From Ruminococcaceae bacterium UBA1417 (GTDB lineage: Bacteria; Bacillota; Clostridia; Oscillospirales; Acutalibacteraceae): 16,323 nt of DNA. Below the pieces are notes generated by a model that worked only from the letters and a program-made list of their open reading frames with translations, was not told the origin of the DNA and did no database searches. The stretch is taken from positions 31,686 to 48,008 of the forward strand of contig DBPP01000023.1 of assembly GCA_002305575.1 (NCBI GenBank), written 5' to 3'. The translations under genes were made by a program, and so were the position numbers. Shown here piece after piece: positions 1 to 7,671 of this stretch; the stretch's first letter is position 1, and the number at the start of each line of letters is the position of its first letter.

Positions 1-326
1 TGCAGGTCCTGCACGGCGCGGATCACGTCGCTGAGTTTTCCGACGCCGGACGGCTCGATCAGAATGCGATCCGGGTGATATGTTTCGAGCACCTTGCGCA
101 GCGCCTTACCGAAATCGCCGACAAGGCTGCAGCAGATACAGCCGGAGTTCATTTCCGTGATCTCAATGCCGGCGTCCTGCAGAAAGCCGCCGTCAATCGC
201 GATCTCACCGAATTCATTTTCGATCAGAACGAGTTTCTCGCCCTGAAACGCCTCGGCAATCAGCTTTTTAATCAGCGTGGTCTTGCCGGCGCCGAGAAAA
301 CCGGAAAAAATATCAATCTTTGTCAT
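1..326 (-). CDS. CobW/G3E-family GTPase (metallochaperone-like), 3' end cut by window
   Basis: Only the first 108 residues lie in the window. Seen: a P-loop GFLGAGKTT at residues 9-17, then the segment ENEFGE at 36-41, then the metal-site motif CICC at 63-66 (CxCC), then IEPSG, the usual order of the CobW/YjiA/HypB-UreG (G3E) class. Members are cytoplasmic GTPases that insert or traffic zinc, cobalt or other metals. The ATG at 326 is preceded by GGAAAGGA at a normal distance, and a promoter lies at 406-434. The substrate metal cannot be told from this part; the C-terminal CobW_C domain, if present, is outside. I looked for a Zur-type operator upstream and did not see one. The family call is firm, the role open. 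Confidence 0.9.
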   Translation of the reverse strand, partial: MTKIDIFSGFLGAGKTTLIKKLIAEAFQGEKLVLIENEFGEIAIDGGFLQDAGIEITEMNSGCICCSLVGDFGKALRKVLETYHPDRILIEPSGVGKLSDVIRAVQDL

Positions 327-405
327 ATGCGTAAACGTCCTTTCCATTGCACAAATCGTCTACAGAAGCGAACGGAATCAACGGCACGGTTGCTTCCAAT
401 CTTTT

Positions 406-434
406 ATTGTACGGCTTTCCGGGCAAACTTGCAA
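406..434 (-). promoter_or_regulatory. Predicted promoter of the CobW-family gene
   Basis: Read on the minus strand: TTGCAA (429-434), a 17-base spacer, TACAAT (406-411). It lies about 80 bases upstream of the ATG at 326, in the gap after the AraC-type gene, and suggests that the GTPase is transcribed independently. Prediction from consensus only. Confidence 0.55.
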
Positions 435-452
435 GTGCTGTCCAAAAAATGT

Positions 453-1304
453 TTACACTTTTTCCTGCGTCCCCTTTTCGCGACAGCGCCAGCGGATTTC
501 CCGCGGCGAAGCACCGTAGCGCGTGCGGAACAGCTTTTCCACATGCTTTTCGTTGCCGCAGCCGTGTCGCTCAAAAATCACGCGGATTGGGTCGTCCGTC
601 TCACAGAGCTCCCGGTATACATAATTCAGTCGCAACCGATAAAGATACTCGACCAGACCAACACCCATATGGTTCTTAAAAAATCGCGAGAGATAATCCG
701 CATTATAGCCCATTTCCGCCGCCAGAGCGGGAACGCGCAACTTCTGTGCATGGTGTGCATCAAGATACTGCAAAATCTGTCGCAGACGGCTGAGATACGG
801 CGCGTTGCGCACATAGGCACTGGGAGCCTCGCGGGTTGCAAAGCCCTGTACAAGCTCGTAGAGCAGCGCGTACACGAGGCTGTGAAAGCGCAACAGGTAG
901 CCGTCCTCCTGCGCGGTATACACGCGGTGCAGGCTTTGGAACAGCGCGCGCAGCCGCGCAAGCCGCGCGCGTTCCGCCTCCGTTTCCGGCTGCATGCTCA
1001 CGCGGAACGTCACGAGCTCATACTGCTCGATCGTGCGCAGCAGCAGCCCGAAGGGCACCTGCAGCACGAGGGCCTCATTCGCTTCGCTCAGCACGGCATG
1101 CACTGCGCCGGAATTGACGACCACAAATTCCTCCGGCCCAATGCGCACCTGCCCGCGGGGAAATTCAATCGTCATGTGACCGCGCAGCATGTAGACGATT
1201 TCCAGGCTGTTGTGCCAGTGCGGCGTGACATAGCCACCTGCATCCGACGAGCAGAAGAACCGCACGTCCGCCTCCGGATTCCGCTCCACAATTTCATGCC
1301 GCAT
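453..1304 (-). CDS. AraC-family transcriptional regulator (cupin sensor + HTH)
   Basis: A 283-residue protein. The N-terminal half (about 1-150) has the histidine-rich cupin look (PHWHNSLEIVYMLRGHM), the sugar-sensing domain of many AraC regulators. The C-terminal 100 residues carry two helix-turn-helix units: VPALAAEMGYNADYLSRFFK, then the region ending in YGASPREIR, the AraC signature. I chose the ATG at 1304 because AAAGGTGG sits 7 bases before it; an in-frame TTG 18 bases upstream would include that site. It lies just downstream of the GH43 gene on the same strand but behind a terminator and with its own promoter. By context it probably controls the GH43 gene in response to a plant-polysaccharide sugar (inference). 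Ligand unknown. Confidence 0.9.
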   Translation of the reverse strand: MRHEIVERNPEADVRFFCSSDAGGYVTPHWHNSLEIVYMLRGHMTIEFPRGQVRIGPEEFVVVNSGAVHAVLSEANEALVLQVPFGLLLRTIEQYELVTFRVSMQPETEAERARLARLRALFQSLHRVYTAQEDGYLLRFHSLVYALLYELVQGFATREAPSAYVRNAPYLSRLRQILQYLDAHHAQKLRVPALAAEMGYNADYLSRFFKNHMGVGLVEYLYRLRLNYVYRELCETDDPIRVIFERHGCGNEKHVEKLFRTRYGASPREIRWRCREKGTQEKV

Positions 1305-1331
1305 ACCCAGACCACCTTTCAAAACACGACC

Positions 1332-1359
1332 AGTATACCAGAAAACCCATGTGTGCGAA
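1332..1359 (-). promoter_or_regulatory. Predicted promoter of the AraC-family gene
   Basis: On the minus strand: TATACT (1332-1337) with TTCGCA (1354-1359) 16 bases upstream. The -10 is good and the -35 matches at 4 of 6. It falls between the GH43 terminator and the regulator, which supports a separate transcript. Confidence 0.45.
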
Positions 1360-1364
1360 AGGGT

Positions 1365-1400
1365 AAAAACGCCGAAAACCGGGCGAAAAACCGCCCGGTT
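1365..1400 (-). terminator. Rho-independent terminator after GH43 gene
   Basis: On the minus strand, a 9-bp perfect stem AACCGGGCG/CGCCCGGTT (arms 1392-1400 and 1377-1385) with a 6-base loop begins 4 bases after the GH43 stop codon. It is followed by TT, a short GC stretch and TTTTT at 1365-1369. Confidence 0.75.
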
Positions 1401-1404
1401 TCCT

Positions 1405-2898
1405 CTATTTCACGCAGGATTCAGCGTGCCGAAATGTAAAGCGTTTGAAATCCGCCGCGCCTGCACCGGTAAAGGTGAAATACAGCGCATGGACGCCGTT
1501 CGCAACGGTAAGGGGCAGCTCAACCGTCTGCCAATCCGCCGTGAGCGCCAGCGAAACCTTGCCCACAACCTGCGTCTGCGCCTCGTCGAGTGAAGCGGTG
1601 ACCGTACCGTGCAGCGTACCGCGCAGCTCCAGCGCTGCAGCTATAACGCCCGTATAGTCGAAGTATTTGTAGCCAACGCGCGTGCCGTCCTCGATTTGCG
1701 TAATATACTGCTCGCCGTCCGCCTCCGTAATCCGCGTCTGTTCGCGCATGACCGGATCCCGATAATCGATGTGGCGCAGGGTCTTGCGGCTTGTCAGGTG
1801 GCAGGCAATTGAAGCCGGATAGCTGCCCTGTCCTGCAAGCGGGCCGCCGTTGAGGCCGCAGCTCGTGATCTCCACCTGCGGGATGCTGCCATCTGGCAAC
1901 ATCGCAAGCTTTTCCGCGCAGCCCTGCCGCGAGAACTCCGTGCCGTTTGTCTGGCGGTGGTAGAAAATATACCAGTCTGCGCCGATCTGTACCATGCCGC
2001 CGTGGTTGTTGCCGATTGTGTTGACCGGTTCTGTCCGTCCGTTCAGGCCGATGTCCCCGTTCGATACGAGCGGCCCGCCGTAGGTGTAGCCCTCGAGCGG
2101 GCGATCGCTGACCGCGTAGCTCAACTCGTGGCTCAGTTCGCTGGAATAGACGAAGTAGTATCGGTTTCCGACCTTGCGGATGGAGGAAGCCTCATAGAAG
2201 CCGTGACCTTCGAAGCCTGTACCGGCGCTATTTTTGGCGCTCGGAAAACACATGTGCGGCTCCGCCTTCATCGTGACCATATCCGGCTCCAGCTCCACCG
2301 CCATGCCGCCCGGGCTCATCTCTACGCCGATCTGCTCCAGAACCTCCGGCGTAATTTTCTCGATGCCGAGCTCGCGCATCTTTTTAAAATCCGGCAGCTT
2401 CATCCCCGGCTTACCTGCAAAGCCGTAATAGAGGTAGACGCGGCCGTCATCGTCCGTGAGAACGGCCGGGTCGAAGGGCAGGTATTCGTTGAGCTCCTTG
2501 CCGCCGTACAGATGCGCCGGGTATTTCACATGGCCGTAAAAGGAGAACGGGCCCGCGGGGCTGTCGGCCACCGCAACGCCGATCTCCGGGTAAAAGGAAA
2601 AACAATAGTACAGGTAGTACCGGCCGTCCGGCCCCCGCGTCACGTCCGGGGCCCAAAGCTGGAAGCGGTCGTCGGCGTTCGACGGGTCCTGCGTGCGGCG
2701 GTAAATCACGCCCTCACAGCGCCAGTCCCGCAGATCGTCCACCGGTGCGGACCATGTGACGTAATCGCCCTCACAGTATTTGACGCCATGCGCGCGATCA
2801 TGAGAACCATAAATGTACACTCTGCCCTCAAATACGTGCGGCTCACCGTCCGGCACATACTCCCAAAGCGGCAGGTAGGGATTGAAAACCTGTTGCAT
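1405..2898 (-). CDS. Family 43 glycoside hydrolase with C-terminal carbohydrate-binding-like domain
   Basis: 497 residues; no signal peptide seen, so probably cytoplasmic. The N-terminal ~320 residues are a five-bladed propeller of GH43 type. The catalytic triad can be placed: the general-base Asp in YVPDGEPHVF (D17), the pKa-setting Asp in FDPAVLTDDDG (D143) and the acid Glu in FYEASSIRK (E236). After about residue 370 comes a beta-rich region with GYKYFDYTG, resembling CBM6-like modules attached to GH43 enzymes. Such enzymes cleave xylose or arabinose side chains or oligosaccharides from xylan and arabinan; which linkage cannot be told. The ATG at 2898 has GAGGAGG 8 bases upstream; a TTG two codons earlier is too close to that site. 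A terminator follows directly. Confidence 0.9.
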   Translation of the reverse strand: MQQVFNPYLPLWEYVPDGEPHVFEGRVYIYGSHDRAHGVKYCEGDYVTWSAPVDDLRDWRCEGVIYRRTQDPSNADDRFQLWAPDVTRGPDGRYYLYYCFSFYPEIGVAVADSPAGPFSFYGHVKYPAHLYGGKELNEYLPFDPAVLTDDDGRVYLYYGFAGKPGMKLPDFKKMRELGIEKITPEVLEQIGVEMSPGGMAVELEPDMVTMKAEPHMCFPSAKNSAGTGFEGHGFYEASSIRKVGNRYYFVYSSELSHELSYAVSDRPLEGYTYGGPLVSNGDIGLNGRTEPVNTIGNNHGGMVQIGADWYIFYHRQTNGTEFSRQGCAEKLAMLPDGSIPQVEITSCGLNGGPLAGQGSYPASIACHLTSRKTLRHIDYRDPVMREQTRITEADGEQYITQIEDGTRVGYKYFDYTGVIAAALELRGTLHGTVTASLDEAQTQVVGKVSLALTADWQTVELPLTVANGVHALYFTFTGAGAADFKRFTFRHAESCVK

Positions 2899-2930
2899 CT
2901 GCAAATCCTCCTCGTAAATTTCCTGAATGG

Positions 2931-2951
2931 ATGGTATAATCAGAATACCAT
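2931..2951. repeat. Inverted repeat upstream of GH43 gene, possible operator
   Basis: ATGGTAT (2931-2937) and ATACCAT (2945-2951) are perfect inverted arms around a 7-base AT-rich centre, 33 bases upstream of the GH43 start. A second small dyad, GAATA-CCA-TATTC (2943-2955), overlaps it. The position fits a regulator site or promoter elements of the GH43 gene. I could not assign a convincing -10/-35 pair on the minus strand. The rest of the 2899-3235 gap holds the two elements described separately. Confidence 0.4.
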
Positions 2952-3143
2952 ATTCCTGGTGGGCGGAACAGGTGGAAAGCAGACGTAGACTGCGGCAATT
3001 CCGACTTTTTTGCAGTCCGCCCTGTCCCGGTCGTATCCGTTCCGTGCATCTGCTCGGAGCCGGGCACCCACGGTTTTCGCGGTTTTTGGCAAATTTTTTT
3101 CCGGGTTGTCAGCTTTTTTCGGTTGGCAGCGCGTCTATAAGGG

Positions 3144-3158
3144 TGAAAGCGCTTTTCA
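3144..3158. promoter_or_regulatory. cre-like palindrome before the sigma factor operon
   Basis: TGAAAGCGCTTTTCA contains the perfect 10-base palindrome AAAGCGCTTT (3146-3155). It resembles LacI/CcpA-type operators (catabolite responsive elements), but the right half carries one extra T. Just upstream is CGTCTATAAG (3132-3141), usable as a -10 (TATAAG) or as an ECF-type CGTC box; I found no convincing -35. Location right after a candidate -10 would suit repression. Motif match only. Confidence 0.35.
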
Positions 3159-3190
3159 AGGGCGGCCAACGCCCGGTTTGAAAAAGAAGA

Positions 3191-3216
3191 TTTCGGTCGG
3201 CAGCCGCCGGCCGAAA
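3191..3216 (+). other. 5'-leader hairpin next to the sigma factor ribosome binding site
   Basis: TTTCGGTCGGC (3191-3201) pairs with GCCGGCCGAAA (3206-3216), 11 pairs with one G-U, loop AGCC. It ends two bases before AAAGGAG (3219-3225), the likely Shine-Dalgarno. There is no T-run, so it is not a terminator. It may stabilise the leader or modulate initiation (inference). Confidence 0.55.
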
Positions 3217-3235
3217 CGAAAGGAGATGGAGGAGC

Positions 3236-3778
3236 TTGGAGGACAAAGCACTGCTCCGCCTGCTGCAAAAGGACGCGGAGCGCGGCCTCGAAGCGGCGCT
3301 TGACCAGTACGGCAGACTGGTCAAAACAATTGTATCCCGCGTTCTGTACCAGTTCCCACAGGACGCCGAGGAATGCGTTTCCGACGTATTCCTGAAACTG
3401 TGGAAGGATCGGCGGCGCCTGCACGGCGCACCGGTACGCGCGTGGCTGATCGTCACGGCGCGCAATGCGGCCATCGACCGTTGGCGCAAGCTGAGCCGCA
3501 ACATGGACGTGGAGCTGCCCGACGACTGCGCCGCAGCTTACACCGCGCCGACGGAAAAGATCGGCGATCTGATCGACAGCATGCAGCCGCCGGACCGTGA
3601 AATTTTCATCCGCAAGTATTATTTTCTCGAAACTTCTGCGGAAATTGCCGCGGCCATGGGCCGCACCACAGACGATATCAACCAGCGGCTTTCCCGCGGG
3701 CGCAGACGTTTGCGGGATCAGTTGACGAAAGGAGGAGCCACGCTTTATGCGCAAGAATCTGTACAGGGAAATCGCTGA
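3236..3778 (+). CDS. ECF-type RNA polymerase sigma factor
   Basis: 180 residues, typical for group 4 sigma factors. Region 2 spans roughly residues 10-75 with DAEECVSDVFLKLWKDRRR, the core-binding/-10 recognition helix, followed by AWLIVTARNAAIDRWRK. Region 4 (about 118-168) contains REIFIRKYYFLETSAEIAAAMGRTTDDINQRLSRGRRRLR, a helix-turn-helix for the -35 element (quoted here in part). No in-frame ATG is available; the TTG at 3236 has AAAGGAG 10 bases upstream. An out-of-frame ATG at 3226 abuts that site with no spacing. The last 32 bases overlap the next gene, indicating translational coupling to its membrane partner. Signal and regulon unknown. Confidence 0.92.
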   Translation: MEDKALLRLLQKDAERGLEAALDQYGRLVKTIVSRVLYQFPQDAEECVSDVFLKLWKDRRRLHGAPVRAWLIVTARNAAIDRWRKLSRNMDVELPDDCAAAYTAPTEKIGDLIDSMQPPDREIFIRKYYFLETSAEIAAAMGRTTDDINQRLSRGRRRLRDQLTKGGATLYAQESVQGNR

Positions 3779-5510
3779 AATTCAGACGCAGGAGCTCGAG
3801 CTGTTCGAGACGGAAAAGGAGCGTATCCTACAAAATCTGCACAAGGAAAAGCGCGCCGGATTCCGCATCCATCCCGCTTTTAAAGCCATCGGTGCGCTGG
3901 CCGCCTGCTTTGTGCTGCTCGTGACCGCCAGCGTATACAGTCCCGTGCTCGCGGAAAACATCCCGTTTATGGAAAACATCGTCGCCTTCTTGAAGCAGAC
4001 CGGTCTTGCACGCGGCAGCGTCATCACGGACGGCGCCGTGGAGGACTACGTGACGCCCGTCGCGGAGCAGGCGGACGCGAACTTCCGCGTCACCGAGGTG
4101 TACTGCGACGGCACGGCGCTGGTGCTGGGCTATACGGCGGACTTTCCGGATGCGGACGATAGCATCCTGGAGATCGAGCCGACCTTCACGTTTGATCTGG
4201 ACGGCGAGCGCCTGCAGATCACGGAAGAATCCGGCACCTACGACACCTTCGGCGGCACAAACGCCAAGCTGTACCGCGTGGAGGGCGACACCTTCGCCGG
4301 CACCATTGCGCTCGACGTCAGTAAACTAGACGTTGCAGACCAATTCGCCTTGACCGTAACCCCCAAAAGTCTGCTCGGCGTCAATCCGAAACGCATGGTA
4401 CTCGACCAGCGCGGCCTTTATACGGCGGAAACCAGCGCATTGGACTGCACTCTGGAACCGTTCACGTTCGACGTGACGGTCAATGCCGGCGCCCGCAGCG
4501 TTTACACGGTCGACGAATCCTGCGAAGACTTCACACTGCACAGCATCGTGACCTCGCCGGGCTTCACCTGCATCGACTGCACGATGCCCGACGGCAAGGT
4601 TTATCTGTACACCGTAGAGGACCAGGATGGCCATGCGCTGCAGCGCATTCGTTTTGAAAACGAGGAGAGCGGCGCCATCTACTACGCGCCGATCGCCGAG
4701 GACGTGGAGAGCCTCACCGTAACGCTCTACGACTGGGACGACGTCCGGACGCCGCTTGCCACCTTCACCGTGCCGATGACCGAGGGCGGCTATGCACAGC
4801 ATCCCGCCGCCTCCGTCGAAATCGACCCGGAGGAGATCGTGTACGATCCGCCGGTCTCGGTGGAAAAGATCCTGGCGCCGCGCGAGGGCGAATCGACGGT
4901 CGCGCTCGGTGAAACCATTGTCAGTCAGGCCATGCGCGAACTGGTCCCTGACGGTTCGGGCTATGTCAACGCGGACGCTACGGCCGAAATCACCTATTCC
5001 AACATGCAGGTGTATGATTCCCCGGCAGAGGCCGGCATCGCTGCGGAAGATATGGTGGACCCCACCGCGCCATTGGAGCGTGAAGGCTATTCGTTTGTCA
5101 CCTTCGACGTCGACATCGAAACGAAGGGGCTGTACGGCTGGCGCTACGACGATTTGCAGTCCGAATGCGACGCTTATGAGAATAACGACGGCACGACAGG
5201 CATCCTCTGGATCACAAGCTTTTATTATCCCACCAAGCGCTTCGTGGATGACAGCGATTTCCCGTTCATCGATGCCGATTACTTCTCCGGTCACATGAAC
5301 GGCGCGACGAATTACTTCCACTTCGCTACAAACGCCTACGACACGCACCACTTTGTGGTGGGCTCGTACGTGCGCACGGAGGTTCTGGAAAGCGGCAACC
5401 TCCTCGTCGGCGTGGAAACCGGCACCCACACAGCTCGCGACCCGCAGCTGCTCAACGCGTCGGATGCGGACTGCACGTATTACGAAATTCCCGCCATAGA
5501 CGTGGATTAA
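3747..5510 (+). CDS. DUF4179-type membrane protein, probable anti-sigma factor/sensor
   Basis: 587 residues. About 45 cytoplasmic residues, charged and helical (YREIAEIQTQELELFETEKE), precede one membrane span at about 47-65 (IGALAACFVLLVTASVY); the rest would be outside the cell. The segment after the membrane (NIPFMENIVAFL) and the following beta-rich region match the DUF4179 pattern of clostridial proteins encoded beside ECF sigma factors. The start overlaps the sigma gene by 32 bases, with AAAGGAGG 10 bases before the ATG. Arrangement and topology suggest it holds the sigma factor at the membrane (inference; family function not well established). The large acidic C-terminal half (about 380-587, with a Tyr/His/Phe-rich stretch) resembles nothing I can name and may be the sensing part. 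Confidence 0.8.
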   Translation: MRKNLYREIAEIQTQELELFETEKERILQNLHKEKRAGFRIHPAFKAIGALAACFVLLVTASVYSPVLAENIPFMENIVAFLKQTGLARGSVITDGAVEDYVTPVAEQADANFRVTEVYCDGTALVLGYTADFPDADDSILEIEPTFTFDLDGERLQITEESGTYDTFGGTNAKLYRVEGDTFAGTIALDVSKLDVADQFALTVTPKSLLGVNPKRMVLDQRGLYTAETSALDCTLEPFTFDVTVNAGARSVYTVDESCEDFTLHSIVTSPGFTCIDCTMPDGKVYLYTVEDQDGHALQRIRFENEESGAIYYAPIAEDVESLTVTLYDWDDVRTPLATFTVPMTEGGYAQHPAASVEIDPEEIVYDPPVSVEKILAPREGESTVALGETIVSQAMRELVPDGSGYVNADATAEITYSNMQVYDSPAEAGIAAEDMVDPTAPLEREGYSFVTFDVDIETKGLYGWRYDDLQSECDAYENNDGTTGILWITSFYYPTKRFVDDSDFPFIDADYFSGHMNGATNYFHFATNAYDTHHFVVGSYVRTEVLESGNLLVGVETGTHTARDPQLLNASDADCTYYEIPAIDVD

Positions 5511-5533
5511 GTAAAAAGCCAACAACGTAAAGC

Positions 5534-5576
5534 GAGGAGCGGACGCCGCCGGGCGTTCGCTCCTCTTCCTTTTTTT
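5534..5576 (+). terminator. Strong terminator between convergent genes
   Basis: GAGGAGCGGACGCC pairs with GGCGTTCGCTCCTC (14 pairs including one G-T) around a 4-base loop (arms 5534-5547 and 5552-5565), followed on the plus strand by TTCC and seven T. It ends the sigma/DUF4179 operon. Because the opposing AAA+ gene stops at 5593, the same stem may also act on minus-strand transcripts, though the T-run there is poor. Confidence 0.85.
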
Positions 5577-5592
5577 GCGGCGCAAAGCCGCG

Positions 5593-7668
5593 TTATGCTT
5601 TCGGATCCAGATCAAAATCCTCGGGCAGCAGTGTTTCCAAATGCTTCTGCGTCAGGGCGGAAACATCGCCCGCGGTGAGGCGGCGCGACTGATTCAGGAT
5701 CGCGTCCTCCACGAGGTTGCGCGCCATGCGTCCGTTTCCGGCCGTGCGCGCGTCCTGTGCCTGCCGCGCTGCAAAATAGGCTGTGAGGGGTGCGTCGCAG
5801 GCCGCGTCGAGTACATAGCCCTTGTTCTCCACCGTAATGCGCGTGATGCGCAGCAGCTCCTCCGCCGTGTAGTCCGGAAATTCAATGATGTTCGGAAACC
5901 GCGATTTCAGGCCGGAATTCGCCGTGAGAAATTCCGCCATCTCTTTCGAATATCCGGCGAGGATGACGATCAGATTCTGGCGGTTGTCCTCCATGCCCTT
6001 GACAATCGTGTCGATCGCCTCAAGGCCGAAGCTGTCGTCGGCACCGCGGTACAACGCATACGCTTCGTCGATGAACAGCACGCCGCCGATCGCCGAACGG
6101 ATCACCTGCTGCGTCAGCGGCGCCGTATGGCCGACGTACTTGCCGACGAGATCGGCGCGCGTCACCTCGATCAGCTGGCCGCCCGTCAGCACACCCATCG
6201 CCTTCAGGTACCGCGAAACAAGCCGCGCGATCGTCGTTTTGCCGGTACCGGGGTTGCCGGTAAAAATCATGTGCATTGTGGGCACATCGGCCTTCATGCC
6301 GCGGCTTTCGCGCAGCCGCTGGATCACGTAGTTTTGCTCGAGCGAGAGCACATAGTCCTTGACCGCCTGCAGCCCGACGATGCGGTCCATCTCCCCTTTG
6401 ACGGCCTCCACGGCCGCTTGGTTCACCGCCTGCTTTTCCTCGCCTACTGAAACGGTGAATTCCGGGAATGCAAAGACGAGCGCGCCGTCCTCCACGCGAA
6501 CGGCACCCGAAAGCGCGCCCGCACTGCGCCGGAGCTTCTCCTCGCTCAAAAGGCGGAAGCAACGCTCGGTGATGCGGTCGATGCTCTCCACACCGTCCTT
6601 GCGGCTGAACTGCGCTGCGAGATATCCGGCAGCGTCTTCGCCAAACGTCACCGTAAACTGCAATTTTTCTGCGGCACGCGCGGCCAGCTCTTCCATGGCG
6701 AGACGGCCAATTTTCTGCAAGCTCTCCGGCGTAAAATCCTCGGTGCGGCAGAAATCCGTGACCGCCGCAAGGAACGGCGCGCCGAATGCGTCGGCAAACG
6801 CCGCTTCATCCCGGTCGGTGATGAAAACGAAGAACTGCCCGGCGGCGTTGATCTCGCCGACCGCGTTCGGCACAAGCGCCGTACCCACGTCGATCAGCAT
6901 TCCCTTTTGCAGCGCGTAACGCGTCGAGAGCTTCAATGTGCCGGTTTCGCACAGCGCGGCAAGCATCGGCAGCAGCGACTTGTGACACCGCTCGAAGTTT
7001 TCAAACAGGATCACATCGTCGCCCGATTGCAGCGCCGCAAAAAGGTCCTGCGTCAACAGACGGCTGTCCTCGGCGTTCGCGTACAAAGCGAGATCGATGC
7101 GGGCGATCTTCCCATTTTTCAACACGCCGCCCTGTGCGAGCGATGACGCTGCCACGGAAAGCGCGCTGTGCCGCCCCGTGCCCTCCTTGCCGGAAATCAC
7201 CAGCACCGCAGCGGGCTTTCCAGCCGGCGTACCGGTGATACCCGGACGTTTAAACGCCGTAAACAGGCTGTTCAGGAACGCATCCTGACCGATCACCGCG
7301 CTACCGGCCGCCTCGCGCGCCGAGCGGAACAGCGCTGCTGTGTCCTGCGGTGGCTCCTCCGCCGCGCCCTTTGCCACGGGCTTTTTCTCCTCCGGCACCG
7401 CCTGTGGTGCGGACGCTGCCGGCGCGGGCACACTGTCCCGCTCAAGCAGGCGGCGCATTTCGTCCATGCTGCGCTGCGCCTCCCGGTTGATGCGCTCCAA
7501 GTCGTTGATCTGCCGGTCCAGTCCGCGGTTGACTCCTTTTTTCGTCTCCTCCAGCTGCTGGAGAAATTCCTCGGCCTCCTGCGCCGCGCGGCTTTTTGTC
7601 TCGCCGCCCACGTGCAACCGGCCGCCGGAAAACAGGGAATTCAAAATGCTATCCATATCGTTTTTCAT
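5593..7668 (-). CDS. Two-module AAA+ ATPase, CbbX/SpoVK-like C-terminal module
   Basis: 691 residues. Order: an N-terminal helical, coiled-coil-like stretch (about 25-75), a Pro/Ala-rich linker (about 76-110), a first AAA+ module and a second AAA+ module (about 420-690). The second is intact and of CbbX/SpoVK type: Walker A GNPGTGKTT with K477, Walker B FIDEAYAL with D534-E535, then ILAGYSKEM and SGLKSRFP. The first looks like a ClpB-type module gone degenerate: GKEGTGRHS has Arg at 166 where the Walker Lys belongs, and the Walker B position reads ILFENFERCH. It probably remodels or unfolds a protein partner in the cytoplasm; the target is unknown. It starts 3 bases after cutC with its SD (GAGGG) inside the cutC end, so the two are coupled. 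Confidence 0.88.
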   Translation of the reverse strand: MKNDMDSILNSLFSGGRLHVGGETKSRAAQEAEEFLQQLEETKKGVNRGLDRQINDLERINREAQRSMDEMRRLLERDSVPAPAASAPQAVPEEKKPVAKGAAEEPPQDTAALFRSAREAAGSAVIGQDAFLNSLFTAFKRPGITGTPAGKPAAVLVISGKEGTGRHSALSVAASSLAQGGVLKNGKIARIDLALYANAEDSRLLTQDLFAALQSGDDVILFENFERCHKSLLPMLAALCETGTLKLSTRYALQKGMLIDVGTALVPNAVGEINAAGQFFVFITDRDEAAFADAFGAPFLAAVTDFCRTEDFTPESLQKIGRLAMEELAARAAEKLQFTVTFGEDAAGYLAAQFSRKDGVESIDRITERCFRLLSEEKLRRSAGALSGAVRVEDGALVFAFPEFTVSVGEEKQAVNQAAVEAVKGEMDRIVGLQAVKDYVLSLEQNYVIQRLRESRGMKADVPTMHMIFTGNPGTGKTTIARLVSRYLKAMGVLTGGQLIEVTRADLVGKYVGHTAPLTQQVIRSAIGGVLFIDEAYALYRGADDSFGLEAIDTIVKGMEDNRQNLIVILAGYSKEMAEFLTANSGLKSRFPNIIEFPDYTAEELLRITRITVENKGYVLDAACDAPLTAYFAARQAQDARTAGNGRMARNLVEDAILNQSRRLTAGDVSALTQKHLETLLPEDFDLDPKA

Positions 7669-7671
7669 GCG

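Noticed and set aside
75..1439. Long plus-strand open frame opposite the AraC-type gene
   Set aside because: Its translation has no recognisable domain and it lies antisense to two clearly recognisable genes; an open shadow frame caused by GC-rich codon use.
1957..2988. 343-codon plus-strand frame opposite the GH43 gene
   Set aside because: Antisense to an enzyme with an identifiable catalytic triad; no ribosome binding site or domain seen.
3226..3303. ATG-initiated 25-codon frame overlapping the sigma start
   Set aside because: The ATG directly abuts AAAGGAG with no spacing, so it could not use that site; the TTG of the sigma gene is 10 bases away.
2843..3754. 303-codon minus-strand frame across the GH43/sigma intergenic region and opposite the sigma gene
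   Set aside because: Composition typical of a reverse frame, no motif, and it would cover the control region and a clear sigma factor.
4326..5615. 429-codon minus-strand frame opposite the DUF4179 gene
   Set aside because: Runs through the strong terminator at 5534-5576 and has His/Arg/Val-rich shadow composition.
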